From Bacteriovorax sp. DB6_IX (GTDB taxonomy: Bacteria; Bdellovibrionota; Bacteriovoracia; Bacteriovoracales; Bacteriovoracaceae), in NCBI RefSeq assembly GCF_000447775.1, contig NZ_AUNJ01000369.1:1-41389 (forward strand): 41,389 bases of DNA, given 5' to 3'. The stretch's first letter is position 1. The number at the start of each line of letters is the position of its first letter. The position numbers and the translations under genes are program-made. Below, one piece after another: positions 8,661 to 16,569 of the stretch. Under the pieces are notes generated by a model, which saw only the letters and a list, made by a program, of their open reading frames with translations, did no database searches and was not told where the DNA came from.

Positions 8661-9416
8661 ATGGATTGGAAAGAAATTTTAAAAGGACTTGAAGAAGGAA
8701 CTCTTAGAGCTGCAAATAAAGTTGACGGGAAATGGGTTGCTAATACTGAAGTTAAACAAGGTATTCTAGAGGCCTTTAAAAATGGAAATAATATTAATCA
8801 AGATGAATTCTCATGGCCTGGTTTTGTCGATAAACACAATATTCCAGCGAGGAAATTTACAACGGAAGATGGCGTAAGAATGGTACCGGGTGGCTCAAGT
8901 GTGAGAACAGGAGCCCACGTTGCAAAAGGTGTTATTATCATGCCACCGGCCTATATTAATATCGGGGCCTTCGTAGATGAAGGAACAATGGTTGACTCAC
9001 ATGCCCTAGTTGGATCATGTGCTCAGATAGGAAAGAATGTTCACCTCTCTGCAGGAGTTCAAATCGGAGGTGTTCTTGAGCCAATTGGACTTGCTCCCGT
9101 TATTATTGAAGACGGTGCTTTCATTGGGGCAGGAGCCGTTATTGTTGAAGGTATTCAAGTTCTAAAAGAAGCTGTTATCGCTCCAGGAGTTATCCTCTCT
9201 AAAGGTGTTCCTGTCTATGACTGTGTCCACGGAAGAATTCTCGATAAGGGAGAGCCAATCCCAGAAAGAGCAGTTGTTGTTCCAGGAACAAGACCTGTAA
9301 GTGATAAGCTTCCTTGGGCAAAAGAGATGGGGCTCAATATGAACTGCGCGATGATTATTAAATATCGCGATGAAAAATCAGACGCCTCACTAGAGCTTGA
9401 AAGCTTTTTAAGATAA
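8661..9416 (+). CDS. dapD: Tetrahydrodipicolinate N-succinyltransferase (or acetyltransferase)
   Basis: A 251-residue left-handed beta-helix acyltransferase acting on tetrahydrodipicolinate. Hexapeptide repeats run from about residue 85 to 185 (AYINIGAFVDEGTMVDSHA, VGSCAQIGKNVHLSAGVQIGG, VIIEDGAFIGAGAVIVEG). The C-terminus MNCAMIIKYRDEKS resembles the end of E. coli DapD, so the succinylase route is more likely than the acetylase route, but acyl-donor choice is inferred. The later genes of that route (dapC/argD, dapE, dapF) are not in the window. GGAG precedes the ATG; fourth gene of the lysine operon. Confidence 0.9.
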   Translation: MDWKEILKGLEEGTLRAANKVDGKWVANTEVKQGILEAFKNGNNINQDEFSWPGFVDKHNIPARKFTTEDGVRMVPGGSSVRTGAHVAKGVIIMPPAYINIGAFVDEGTMVDSHALVGSCAQIGKNVHLSAGVQIGGVLEPIGLAPVIIEDGAFIGAGAVIVEGIQVLKEAVIAPGVILSKGVPVYDCVHGRILDKGEPIPERAVVVPGTRPVSDKLPWAKEMGLNMNCAMIIKYRDEKSDASLELESFLR

Positions 9417-9432
9417 TTATAAGGATTTAAAC

Positions 9433-10653
9433 ATGCCAGAGTTTACTCAATTTCTAGCTAAGCACAAAGAAGACCTGCAAAAGATCATCAAGAGACTCGA
9501 CTCTTCTTTTTACTTCTATGACTTAGATGAACTAGAAAAACATCTCACTTATATGAGAGATCATAAGGACGATGATGTGAAACTCTGGTTTGCCTGTAAG
9601 GCAAATCCCCTCTCATCTATATTAAAACTCATTCGCAATCTCGGCCTAGGTGTCGATGTTGCCAGCCTTGGCGAGCTTGAACAAGTTGTCAGCGCTGGAG
9701 TGAAATCAGAAGATATTATATCTACTGGACCAAGTAAGTCTCGCAAGTATATTAGAAGTCTCTTAAAGAATGAGATTAATAGTGTTGTTGTTGAAAGTCT
9801 CTATCAACTTGAATGGCTCGAAGAACAAGCGCGAGAAGAAGGTGTTAAGGCCAAGGCCCTTTTAAGGGTTCAACTTCCTTGGGATGAAGGGAAATCAGTT
9901 CTTGGTGGAAATGAGATTACGGCCTTTGGGATGGATAAGGCCGCTTGGGAAAAAGTAAATCTTAAGCACTACCCCAATGTTGAAGTTATTGGCTTCCACG
10001 TCTTTCAGTGGGGAAATATTCTCGAAGTATCCCAGCTAGAAAAGATTTGGGACAAGACCTGTCTCGAAGTCAAAGATCTTGCTCAAAAGATGGAGGCCTC
10101 GCTCGAGGTTATCGATCTTGGTGGTGGTCTTGGAATCCCTTATCAAAATGAAAGTAAGACAATCGACTTTAAAGATATCAACGATGTCTTAGTTAAGCTT
10201 AAGGCCAAGCACGGATTGAATAAGATCTGGATGGAACTTGGTCGCTTCGCAGTTGGAGAATGTGGATACTACCTCTCTCAGGTTATCGACAGAAAGACCG
10301 TGAGAGGGAGGGAAATTCTTGTCTTAGATGGTGGAACAAATCACTTGGCAAGACCTGCTCTTACTGGTCAGGCCTTTCCTTGTCATGTTCTAAAAGAAGA
10401 TCCCTCAACTGAGACCAAGGAGTTTCATGTTCACGGCCCTTTGTGTACAGCGATAGACAAACTCGGAGTTTTCAAACTTCCAGAGAACGTCGACTATGGA
10501 GACTGGCTGATATTCTCACAGGCCGGTGCCTATGGCTTCACAGAGGCCATGCCGTTTTTCCTATGTCACAACCTCCCTGCTGAAGTCGTAAGTTATAAGG
10601 GAGATATAATGACTCCACGAGGAATAAAAACGAGCTCCGACTGGTTAGTTTAG
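9433..10653 (+). CDS. PLP-dependent decarboxylase, probable diaminopimelate decarboxylase (divergent)
   Basis: A 406-residue fold-III (alanine racemase-like barrel) decarboxylase of the Orn/DAP/Arg group. The PLP lysine is K56 in FACKANP, the phosphate loop GGGLGIPY is at 230-237, GRFAVGECG at 270-278, the active-site Cys338 in HGPLCTAID, and GAYGFTEAM near 366. Its position as last gene of the lysC-dapBAD operon argues for decarboxylation of meso-diaminopimelate to lysine. However, canonical LysA reads GP-(V/I/L)-CES-D and G-x-H-x-H-x-GS. Here these are GPLCTAID and GFHVFQWGN, closer as I recall them to the siderophore- or exosortase-associated decarboxylases. I therefore leave the symbol blank. 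AAGGAT precedes the ATG. Confidence 0.85.
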   Translation: MPEFTQFLAKHKEDLQKIIKRLDSSFYFYDLDELEKHLTYMRDHKDDDVKLWFACKANPLSSILKLIRNLGLGVDVASLGELEQVVSAGVKSEDIISTGPSKSRKYIRSLLKNEINSVVVESLYQLEWLEEQAREEGVKAKALLRVQLPWDEGKSVLGGNEITAFGMDKAAWEKVNLKHYPNVEVIGFHVFQWGNILEVSQLEKIWDKTCLEVKDLAQKMEASLEVIDLGGGLGIPYQNESKTIDFKDINDVLVKLKAKHGLNKIWMELGRFAVGECGYYLSQVIDRKTVRGREILVLDGGTNHLARPALTGQAFPCHVLKEDPSTETKEFHVHGPLCTAIDKLGVFKLPENVDYGDWLIFSQAGAYGFTEAMPFFLCHNLPAEVVSYKGDIMTPRGIKTSSDWLV

Positions 10654-10660
10654 AATTCTG

Positions 10661-10669
10661 TGCTATCAT
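10661..10669 (+). promoter_or_regulatory. Extended -10 promoter (TGCTATCAT) 6 nt before a start codon
   Basis: TG at 10661-10662 with TATCAT at 10664-10669 forms an extended -10. The ATG at 10676 begins after six bases, with no Shine-Dalgarno between. It gives the solute-binding protein gene its own, probably leaderless, transcript independent of the lysine operon. Confidence 0.5.
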
Positions 10670-10675
10670 ATTGCT

Positions 10676-11404
10676 ATGAAATTAAAATTATTTCTTAGTC
10701 TCTTCTTAGTCTCGCAATTAAGCTGGAGTCTCACTCTAGCGGTTGAGGACTCATGGCCGCCATTTTCTGATAAGAATGGTAATGGTTACTCAAAGCAGAT
10801 TATTCTGGCCGCCTTTAAAACAGTTGGTTTGACTCCAAAATTTAAGGTTGCCCCTTATTCTAGGGCCCTTAGCATGGCCAAAAATGGCGACGCTGACGGT
10901 TGTTTTAATGTGACGAAACAACATACAACTTCCCAGACCTATATCTTTGGTAAGACGCCTATCTTAAAGGCCAGTGCATCATTCTATGTTAGGGCCGGTG
11001 AGTTTTCGCAATTCTCTAAAATGGATGCGATTCCAAAAGACTTCAAGATTGGTGTCATCAATGAGTACGAATATGGAGATGAGTATGAGAAGCATCGCCA
11101 CCGCTTAGATGAGATCAAAGTCAAGAACCAGGCCCAACTCATTCAAATGTTACTAAGAAAGCGTATTGATGGCGTCATCCTCTTTGATGAGGTGGCCAAG
11201 TACACTTTAAAGAAAATGAATCTTAAAAAGAGTTTGATTGAACCTAGGTTTACCAATCACACTTCAGAGATATTTGTGGCCTTCTCAAAACTCAATCCAA
11301 GAGCGACAGAATATGCTAGGAAACTTGATATGGGCCTAGAGAAGATTATTAAAGATGGAACTTATCTCGCAATCTTCTCTAGAAAAAATGATTATATTGA
11401 TTAA
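10676..11404 (+). CDS. Periplasmic family-3 solute-binding-like protein
   Basis: A 242-residue exported protein. The signal peptide MKLKLFLSLFLVSQLSWS is followed by a family-3 solute-binding (SBP_bac_3) fold opening LAVEDSWPPFSDKNGNGY. The pattern VAPYSRALSMAKNGDADGCF and the second-lobe segment IDGVILFDEVAKYTLKK are typical. No ABC permease is nearby, so it may be an orphan amino-acid-binding or sensor-like protein; many such orphans occur in deltaproteobacterial relatives. It lies 22 bp after the lysA-like gene but has its own promoter candidate and no Shine-Dalgarno. Its stop overlaps the stop of the convergent ADP-ribosyltransferase gene (shared TTA/TAA at 11401-11404). Confidence 0.8.
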   Translation: MKLKLFLSLFLVSQLSWSLTLAVEDSWPPFSDKNGNGYSKQIILAAFKTVGLTPKFKVAPYSRALSMAKNGDADGCFNVTKQHTTSQTYIFGKTPILKASASFYVRAGEFSQFSKMDAIPKDFKIGVINEYEYGDEYEKHRHRLDEIKVKNQAQLIQMLLRKRIDGVILFDEVAKYTLKKMNLKKSLIEPRFTNHTSEIFVAFSKLNPRATEYARKLDMGLEKIIKDGTYLAIFSRKNDYID

Positions 11405-12072
11405 ACTTCTTCCATCCAAATAACATTGAGAGTTTTCTCATCATGGCAATTTGCGACAGCGTCCTTTGGGGCCTTCTTTACTTTGATAACTTTAAACTTC
11501 TTTTTAGGAGGAAAGAGAACTTCCTGCTCTGATTTATAAGCCGAAATCATTCCAATGAATTTTCCCGTTTTAGACTTGATCCTGAATTTAACATTGCCCT
11601 TCCAGCAGAAGTCTTTTTTCTTAGAAGTTGAAGTATAGGCCTTAAATGTTTTGATTTTTCCAACTCCAAATCTCGAAATAGACTTCTTCTTCTCAAATCT
11701 TACAACCTCACCTTTAAAGTTAGGAAGTTTATCAAGACCTGTATTGATAACATCAATAAGCTTTCCATACTTCTTCTTGTCGGCCACTTTCCCCGATCTC
11801 AAGGTTCTATTCAAGTGCTTATAAAAATCATTCGTCGTATAACCGTAGATTCCCAAAACCTCTTCAACTAAGAGTGTATTGTAGAGCTTCTTTGAGTAGT
11901 CTTCTAAGCTATCGCAGACAGAATCTTTTTTGTAGTTATAGTAACTATCAGCAGTACTCTCACTTAGGGCTTCATAAAAAGCTTCCTGCCCTTCGTTTGT
12001 CATATCATAACAAGCTTGAGTACTCGTAATTGCGCTCAAACCTAATAAAAGAATGATGAAGATTTTTTTCAT
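11401..12072 (-). CDS. Secreted arginine-type mono-ADP-ribosyltransferase candidate
   Basis: A 223-residue protein with a signal peptide (about 1-20, MKKIFIILLLGLSAITSTQA). The mature part carries the motifs of the R-S-E class of ADP-ribosyltransferases in order and spacing. An N-terminal helix segment YTTNDFYKHLNRTLRSG (78-94) resembles the Y..IN..LR.G helix of ART proteins. Arg125 lies in GEVVRFE, the STS motif is 148-150 in AYTSTSKK, and ExE is E182-Q183-E184 in SEQEVLFPP. The EVLFPP context and the ending VIWMEEV fit ART exoenzymes. ExE implies arginine specificity. Five cysteines suit an exported protein. The ATG at 12072 is chosen because GAGAG precedes it and the signal peptide begins there; the upstream in-frame start adds 21 charged residues. 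Target and any immunity partner are unknown. Confidence 0.78.
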   Translation of the reverse strand: MKKIFIILLLGLSAITSTQACYDMTNEGQEAFYEALSESTADSYYNYKKDSVCDSLEDYSKKLYNTLLVEEVLGIYGYTTNDFYKHLNRTLRSGKVADKKKYGKLIDVINTGLDKLPNFKGEVVRFEKKKSISRFGVGKIKTFKAYTSTSKKKDFCWKGNVKFRIKSKTGKFIGMISAYKSEQEVLFPPKKKFKVIKVKKAPKDAVANCHDEKTLNVIWMEEV

Positions 12073-12231
12073 TGTGCTCTCTCTATTGTTTCTCTGTTGT
12101 TTCTTAATTTTTTTTGATTTGCAGGGATATAACATAAATAAAAACCTGATGGATTTTTTTGCAGGATTTTGTAAAAGTTACTTCCACTATGCACTTCAAG
12201 ACCGTAAAATTAATGAGTTCTAGGAGATAAA

Positions 12232-13356
12232 ATGAAGAAGGAAATTATTAAGATCGATGAAGTCGTGAGCTCACCGCTGAATTTATATAAGTATGAACTC
12301 ACAGGAATATCCGAAGGTAAAACAGTCTATATTCAGGCCAATGTCCATGGGGCCGAAGTTCAAGGAAATGCTGTTATTTACAAGCTCATTGAAAAACTCA
12401 AGAATATTTCATTTTCTGGAAAGATTATCTTCGTTCCCCAGGCCAATCCCTATGGCATCGGACAAAAGGCCGGAACATATACTCATGGTCGCTTCAACCC
12501 AGTCACTGGTGATAATTGGAATCGTATGTATATCGATTTCTTCAAATTGGATAAGGGTGCTGGTAAAATAAATTTAGATCAATTTGTCCTAGAGCACGGC
12601 CACAAGAGCGAAGAAGAAATTGTCTCACTCTACAAGGACCTCATCGCACAAAAAGTCTCTGAATACCGTGACTTCCATATGGCCTATGGCCCAAATGAGA
12701 ATAAGAATGTCTTTATTAAGTTACAAGAGTTAGCAAGTCAGGCCGACATTGTCCTTGACCTACACACAGCACCAGTTGGCACTCGCTATATCTACTCCCC
12801 AGAATACTTACGCGACAAATGCGTTGATATTAATTTTGCACATTATATTATTATCCCCAATGAATTCGGTGGCGCCATGGATGAGGCCACATTCAATCCT
12901 TGGATAAAGCTCTACGATAAACTTAAAGAAAAAGGTAGAGTCCTCACTCACCTCTTTGAGGCCTATACAGTCGAGCTAGGTGGAGAAGAGTATATTAGTA
13001 TGAGTGACGCAGAAGATGATGCCGACAATATCCTCAATCTTCTTAGTGCAAGAGGAGTTTTAAACGATTACAAAAGCACAGTCACAAAACCAAAGATGCA
13101 CTTTTGTCCGCTAAAGGATTACAAGATGTATCGCGCTCCTCATGCAGGTCTAGTCGAATACCATGTTGGGCCAGGACAAGAGTTTAAGGCCAATGACTTA
13201 CTCGCCACACTCTATCGCTTTGATAGACTCGAAGATCTTGAGGCCTCAAAAACAGAAATCAGGGCCAATACTCGTGGGATTGTCATTAACCATATTCCAA
13301 CCAGTAATGTGAAGATGGGAATGGACCTTATCGAGTGTTTCACCTATCTAGACTAA
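12232..13356 (+). CDS. AstE/AspA-family zinc hydrolase (succinylglutamate desuccinylase/aspartoacylase-like)
   Basis: A 374-residue M14-like metallohydrolase. The zinc ligands are visible as H39 and E42 in ANVHGAEVQGN and H178 in DIVLDLHTAP. The catalytic glutamate is probably E248 in YTVELGG. A C-terminal beta-barrel-like domain (about 290-374, HAGLVEYHVGPGQEFKANDLL) resembles the lipoyl-like domain of this group. It probably removes an acyl group from an N-acyl amino acid or similar amide; the substrate cannot be assigned. AGGAG precedes the ATG. Divergent from the ADP-ribosyltransferase gene (159 bp apart). Confidence 0.82.
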   Translation: MKKEIIKIDEVVSSPLNLYKYELTGISEGKTVYIQANVHGAEVQGNAVIYKLIEKLKNISFSGKIIFVPQANPYGIGQKAGTYTHGRFNPVTGDNWNRMYIDFFKLDKGAGKINLDQFVLEHGHKSEEEIVSLYKDLIAQKVSEYRDFHMAYGPNENKNVFIKLQELASQADIVLDLHTAPVGTRYIYSPEYLRDKCVDINFAHYIIIPNEFGGAMDEATFNPWIKLYDKLKEKGRVLTHLFEAYTVELGGEEYISMSDAEDDADNILNLLSARGVLNDYKSTVTKPKMHFCPLKDYKMYRAPHAGLVEYHVGPGQEFKANDLLATLYRFDRLEDLEASKTEIRANTRGIVINHIPTSNVKMGMDLIECFTYLD

Positions 13357-13441
13357 GGTTTATTGAATTGCGTCAGCGACATTTACATTTCTTTTACAAA
13401 AGGATTGCCTTCATTTTGCTACCATAATTTTGGAGGCAATT

Positions 13442-14476
13442 ATGAATGCAAAATATAATTTAAAGAATATTAACTGGCTCAACTCTATCTTTCTCCTAGG
13501 TAGTCCAATAGTCGCGATATTGGGAAGCTGGTATTGGCTGGCAACAGATGGTTGGTCATGGAGTATCTTCGCTCTGGCCTTTATCTTCTGGGTCATCACA
13601 GGACTTGGTATCACAATGGGATATCATAGACTCTTTTCTCACCGTGCCTACAAGGCCCATCCAATATTAAGGGCACTCCTACTCATTGCAGGAGGCTGCG
13701 CTGTTCAAAACTCCGCTCTAAAGTGGTGTAATGATCACAGAGTACATCACGGTAAGGTTGACACTCCAGAGGACCCTTACAATATCAATGAAGGCTTCTT
13801 CTATGCTCATATGGGCTGGATCCTTCTCAAGGAAGAAATTGGCGATTACCGCTATTCTAAAGACCTTCTCAATGACAAGATGGTGATGCTGCAGGATAAG
13901 TACTATATGCCCATGATCATCTTCTTTAGTTTCCTTCTACCAGGAATCATTGGACATTTTGTGGCCGATTCATTCTTAGGAGGATTCTTCTTTGCTGGAT
14001 TTGCACGAGTCGTCTTCGTTCATCATGGAACGTTTTTTATTAACTCTCTTTGCCACGTTCTAGGATCTAGACCTTACGACAGAACCCAAACCGCAAGAGA
14101 TAGTTGGTTCACAGCACTCTTTACCTTTGGCGAGGGTTATCACAATTATCACCACGCCTTTCAAAGTGACTATAGAAATGGAATTCGTTGGTACCACTTC
14201 GATCCAAGTAAGTGGTTAATCTTCTCTCTCCAATACTTCGGGCTAACATCTTCACTTAAGAGAATGAAGCCAGAAGATATTATGGCCAAGATGATTGCCG
14301 CCAATGTTGACAAGGCCACGGCCAAAGATAATTTCGCCACAGAGACGGCCCAGTACCTGTTAGAGAAATCTAAGGATCTTGTTAAGAAGATTAAAGGTCA
14401 ACGAGGAATCGACAATTCAGAACTTCTAGAGCAACTTAGGCTCCTTCTTAATCAGAGCCGATACTTACATACTTAA
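13442..14476 (+). CDS. Acyl-CoA/acyl-lipid desaturase (delta-9 type)
   Basis: A 344-residue membrane di-iron desaturase introducing a double bond into fatty acyl chains. The three histidine clusters are present: HRLFSH, HRVHH (in CNDHRVHHG) and GEGYHNYHH. Four hydrophobic segments surround them (near 12-35, 36-60, 155-175 and 180-200). The layout matches bacterial stearoyl-CoA-type desaturases. GGAGG at 13432-13436 with a 5-nt gap fixes the start at the ATG 13442; the alternative TTG four codons upstream would overlap the ribosome-binding site. No thioredoxin, ferredoxin or reductase partner is adjacent. Probably adjusts membrane fluidity. Confidence 0.92.
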   Translation: MNAKYNLKNINWLNSIFLLGSPIVAILGSWYWLATDGWSWSIFALAFIFWVITGLGITMGYHRLFSHRAYKAHPILRALLLIAGGCAVQNSALKWCNDHRVHHGKVDTPEDPYNINEGFFYAHMGWILLKEEIGDYRYSKDLLNDKMVMLQDKYYMPMIIFFSFLLPGIIGHFVADSFLGGFFFAGFARVVFVHHGTFFINSLCHVLGSRPYDRTQTARDSWFTALFTFGEGYHNYHHAFQSDYRNGIRWYHFDPSKWLIFSLQYFGLTSSLKRMKPEDIMAKMIAANVDKATAKDNFATETAQYLLEKSKDLVKKIKGQRGIDNSELLEQLRLLLNQSRYLHT

Positions 14477-14487
14477 TATGCATAAAT

Positions 14488-14516
14488 ATGGTTGGCGGCC
14501 TCTCCCTGCCAACCAT
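14488..14516 (+). terminator. Hairpin after the desaturase gene
   Basis: 14488-14496 pairs with 14508-14516 (9 bp, GC-rich centre) around an 11-nt loop, 12 bp past the desaturase stop. The T run is weak (ATTCTTGCT). Confidence 0.55.
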
Positions 14517-14672
14517 TCTTGCTAAAAATCTGTACCTTTACTCGCGTTTTCAACATTGAAAATTTCTTAAAACTCACCTGATTTCATCAAAATATTCACC
14601 AAGAAAACGACTCTTAATATTTTCAATCAAATTCAATTTAGAATGAATTCATTAATGGACATAGGAGAGAGT

Positions 14673-15050
14673 ATGAGACTAACAAGAGCAATTATAAAGA
14701 AAGTTTTAATCACATCACTCATTGGGTCATTTACCTTTGCTCAATGTATCGTTCACTACAAGCGTGAGGCCTGTGGAGGGCAACACCGAAATGGTAAAAC
14801 AAATCAAGTGATGAGTTTTAAGAAATGTGGGGGAACTGCTGAGTGTGACAAGGAAAAGGCCGCAACAAGTTTGAGTGAGTGTCAGGCGGCAGCGCTTAAG
14901 GCCTGTGCGAATAAGCGTTATGATATTACTAAACTTAAAGTCATTACTGCCACTTGGAACGGAGCTGCTATTCAGGATGCTCATGGTAATAGCGATTTCT
15001 GTTTAAAGTATGCCAATAGAGATAAGGAATTCAATCGTTGCTCTCAATAA
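14673..15050 (+). CDS. Small Cys-rich secreted protein, unknown
   Basis: A 125-residue protein not recognised. The signal peptide (about 1-28) ends SLIGSFTFA before QCIVHYKREACGG. The mature part of about 97 residues contains eight cysteines, an even number that suits four disulphide bonds outside the cytoplasm. It is basic and polar, with no membrane segment. The ATG at 14673 is chosen because AGGAG lies just upstream and the signal peptide starts there; an in-frame ATG 30 bp earlier is less likely. The insertion sequence begins 8 bp after the stop, so downstream regulation or a terminator may have been displaced. A secreted inhibitor, enzyme or toxin is possible. Confidence 0.7.
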   Translation: MRLTRAIIKKVLITSLIGSFTFAQCIVHYKREACGGQHRNGKTNQVMSFKKCGGTAECDKEKAATSLSECQAAALKACANKRYDITKLKVITATWNGAAIQDAHGNSDFCLKYANRDKEFNRCSQ

Positions 15051-15053
15051 CAT

Positions 15054-15058
15054 TTAAA
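15054..15058. repeat. Left 5-bp target duplication (TTAAA) of the IS
   Basis: TTAAA immediately left of the terminal repeat, identical to TTAAA at 16090-16094 immediately right of it. Confidence 0.7.
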
Positions 15059-16089
15059 ACTGCTCCACTTCTGTGGTGTTAAAAATTTATCAGAACTAAT
15101 CAAATATAAACAAGGAGCTTGAGAGCTCCTTGTCATTTTAAGTAGATACTCAAAACTCAAAATACACACCTTGCATAAAGCAGTTATGATTTATAACTGC
15201 CCAATTTCTACCTGTAATTCTTCCACTAAAACAAGCTTGTCATCAAAGATGGCCGCTACAAACGAGCCTGTGACTCTCGAAAAATTCAACGCTTCAGATG
15301 CAAGGCCTGTGGTAAGAAATTCTCTCGAGCGACTTTCAGTTTTGAAAGGTATCAAAAGAAGCGACGTGTGAATCACCGAATTTATCGCATGCTCTGTGAT
15401 CGCTCCTCCATGAGAAGTATTTCTCGCGAACTCAATATCAACTACAAAACAGTCGCAAGAAAAGTTCAGTACCTAGCGGAAAAATCACGTAGAAGGCAGA
15501 GAAAGTTTTTGAAAAAACTAGAGAAGTCCCAAGTTCAAAATATGCAATTTGATGATCTGATAACTTTAGAGCATACCAAGATGAAGCCTCTAAGTGTAAG
15601 TCTTGCAGTAGACAAGAAGCGCCGCCTTGTCCTTGGGGCGGAGGTTTCAAGAATTCCCGCCTTTGGTCACCTAGCCAAAAAATCAAAGAAGAAATATGGA
15701 TTTAGGGAAAATCACCATGAGCGAGGGCTCAATCGTTTGATGGAAAAAATTTATCGAACAATTGATAGAGATGCTTTGATTGAATCAGATGAGCACAATA
15801 CTTATCCAAAAATAGTCGCAAAATATTTTAGCTCACAAGAGCACAAACGCTACAAGGGAGGGAGATCTTGTGTGGCTGGGCAAGGTGAACTCAAGCGCCA
15901 GCACTTTGATCCACTTTTTACACTGAATCATACGTGCGCCATGTTTCGTGCTCATATTAACAGGCTATCAGAAAGAGTTGGTGCTCAACAAAGAGAGTCG
16001 ATATGCTGCAAGCGCATTATCGACATTCTTTATTTGTTTTTATAATCTGGATTATCTGGGTGGGCTGAACCCCACGTAAGTGGAGCAGT
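15059..16089 (+). mobile_element. 1,031-bp insertion sequence with defective transposase
   Basis: The element begins ACTGCTCCACTT at 15059 and ends with the complementary AAGTGGAGCAGT at 16089. The terminal inverted repeats extend about 22 bp with three mismatches. Both sides carry the 5-bp direct repeat TTAAA. Inside is a single transposase reading region broken by two frameshifts. The transposase has an N-terminal zinc ribbon, a helix-turn-helix and a DDE-like core, reminiscent of the IS1/IS1595 type, but I cannot assign a family. It was inserted between convergent genes, at the stop codon of the minus-strand YffB-like gene; the duplicated TTAAA restores that stop. A 152-bp relative with the same ends lies at 31528-31679. 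Confidence 0.85.
15186..16068 (+). pseudogene. Transposase, two frameshifts
   Basis: Three frames join into one protein. Frame A from the ATG 15186 reads MIYNCPISTCNSSTKTS, the first half of a zinc ribbon. Frame B (from about 15233) continues VIKDGRYKRACDS and FRCKACGKKFSRATF, the second half, then the helix-turn-helix SSMRSISRELNINYKTVAR and core motifs MQFDDL and ESDEHNTYP. Frame B then loses sense at RLSERVGAQQ. One base to the side, frame C reads IRKSWCSTKRVDMLQAHY (from 15967), the conserved end of such transposases, stopping at 16066-16068 beside the right terminal repeat. Each break equals one lost base (near 15230-15240 and at about 15967). The first could in principle be programmed -1 frameshifting, but no clear slippery heptamer is present. 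Probably inactive. Confidence 0.85.
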
Positions 16090-16094
16090 TTAAA
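16090..16094. repeat. Right 5-bp target duplication (TTAAA) of the IS
   Basis: Matches 15054-15058. Its first three bases are the stop codon (TAA on the minus strand) of the YffB-like gene. Confidence 0.7.
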
Positions 16095-16473
16095 AGCCCT
16101 TAATTAGTTTGAAGGCCTTCTGGGCCAAGCGCTCCGGTCGCCCTCCAACCGCGAGGATCTCCTGAGAGTCTTCAGACTCCTGAATAATCACAGGCCTTAA
16201 AAGACAGTGATAGTGTTGCTGAAGCCAAACAACCTTCTGCTGATCACTCAATTTATCAAACTTCTTCTTATTCTTTTTAAAGAGTGAGCTTCTATAATTG
16301 ATAGGATACTCCTCTCCTTCAAACTCTCCCCACTGCTCAAGTTGTTCTTCACTTGGTGGATAATCGCGAAAGTCAAAGAATTCGTACTCGACTTCTGCCT
16401 CATCGAGAATTTCGAGGAGCTTTTCATTTTGCTCACAATTTCTAATGCCATAGATTTTATAAAATTCTTCCAT
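16090..16473 (-). CDS. ArsC/Spx/YffB-family thioredoxin-fold protein
   Basis: A 127-residue member of the arsenate-reductase superfamily. The start YKIYGIRNCEQNEKLLEIL has the single redox Cys14 where YffB reads GIKNCDTIKKA. The family's following strand (YEFFDFRDYPPSEEQLEQW), a small core and the basic LLRPVII loop with its Arg are present, and the C-terminal G-R near 112-114 is conserved. With one cysteine and no CxxC it is closer to YffB or ArsC than to Spx. True arsenate reduction is not supported by context (no arsB or arsR). AAGG precedes the ATG. The stop codon is exactly at the IS target site. Confidence 0.75.
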   Translation of the reverse strand: MEEFYKIYGIRNCEQNEKLLEILDEAEVEYEFFDFRDYPPSEEQLEQWGEFEGEEYPINYRSSLFKKNKKKFDKLSDQQKVVWLQQHYHCLLRPVIIQESEDSQEILAVGGRPERLAQKAFKLIKGF

Positions 16474-16516
16474 GCCTTAGATTTAACATGACTTCTCAGA
16501 AGAAATCAAAACAAAA

Positions 16517-16539
16517 AAGGGAGGACAATGTCCTCCCTT
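16517..16539 (-). terminator. Intrinsic terminator of ompW-like gene
   Basis: 16517-16526 pairs perfectly with 16530-16539 (10 bp) with a 3-nt loop. On the minus strand it is followed by TTTTTTGTTTTG. It ends transcription from the OmpW gene before the YffB-like gene. Confidence 0.88.
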
Positions 16540-16569
16540 CTTGGAATTTATTAGCACTTTCGATTCTAA

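Noticed and set aside
12232-13356. AstE/AspA-like hydrolase as the missing DapE of the lysine pathway
   Set aside because: It belongs to a different metallohydrolase family, is not in the lysine operon, and nothing in its motifs indicates succinyl-diaminopimelate.
15225-15242. Programmed -1 frameshift in the transposase
   Set aside because: The only A-rich stretch (ACTAAAACA) is not a standard slippery heptamer, and a second frame break downstream shows decay.
16090-16473. True arsenate reductase or Spx regulator
   Set aside because: No ars genes nearby, and it has a single cysteine rather than CxxC; YffB-like is the safer call.
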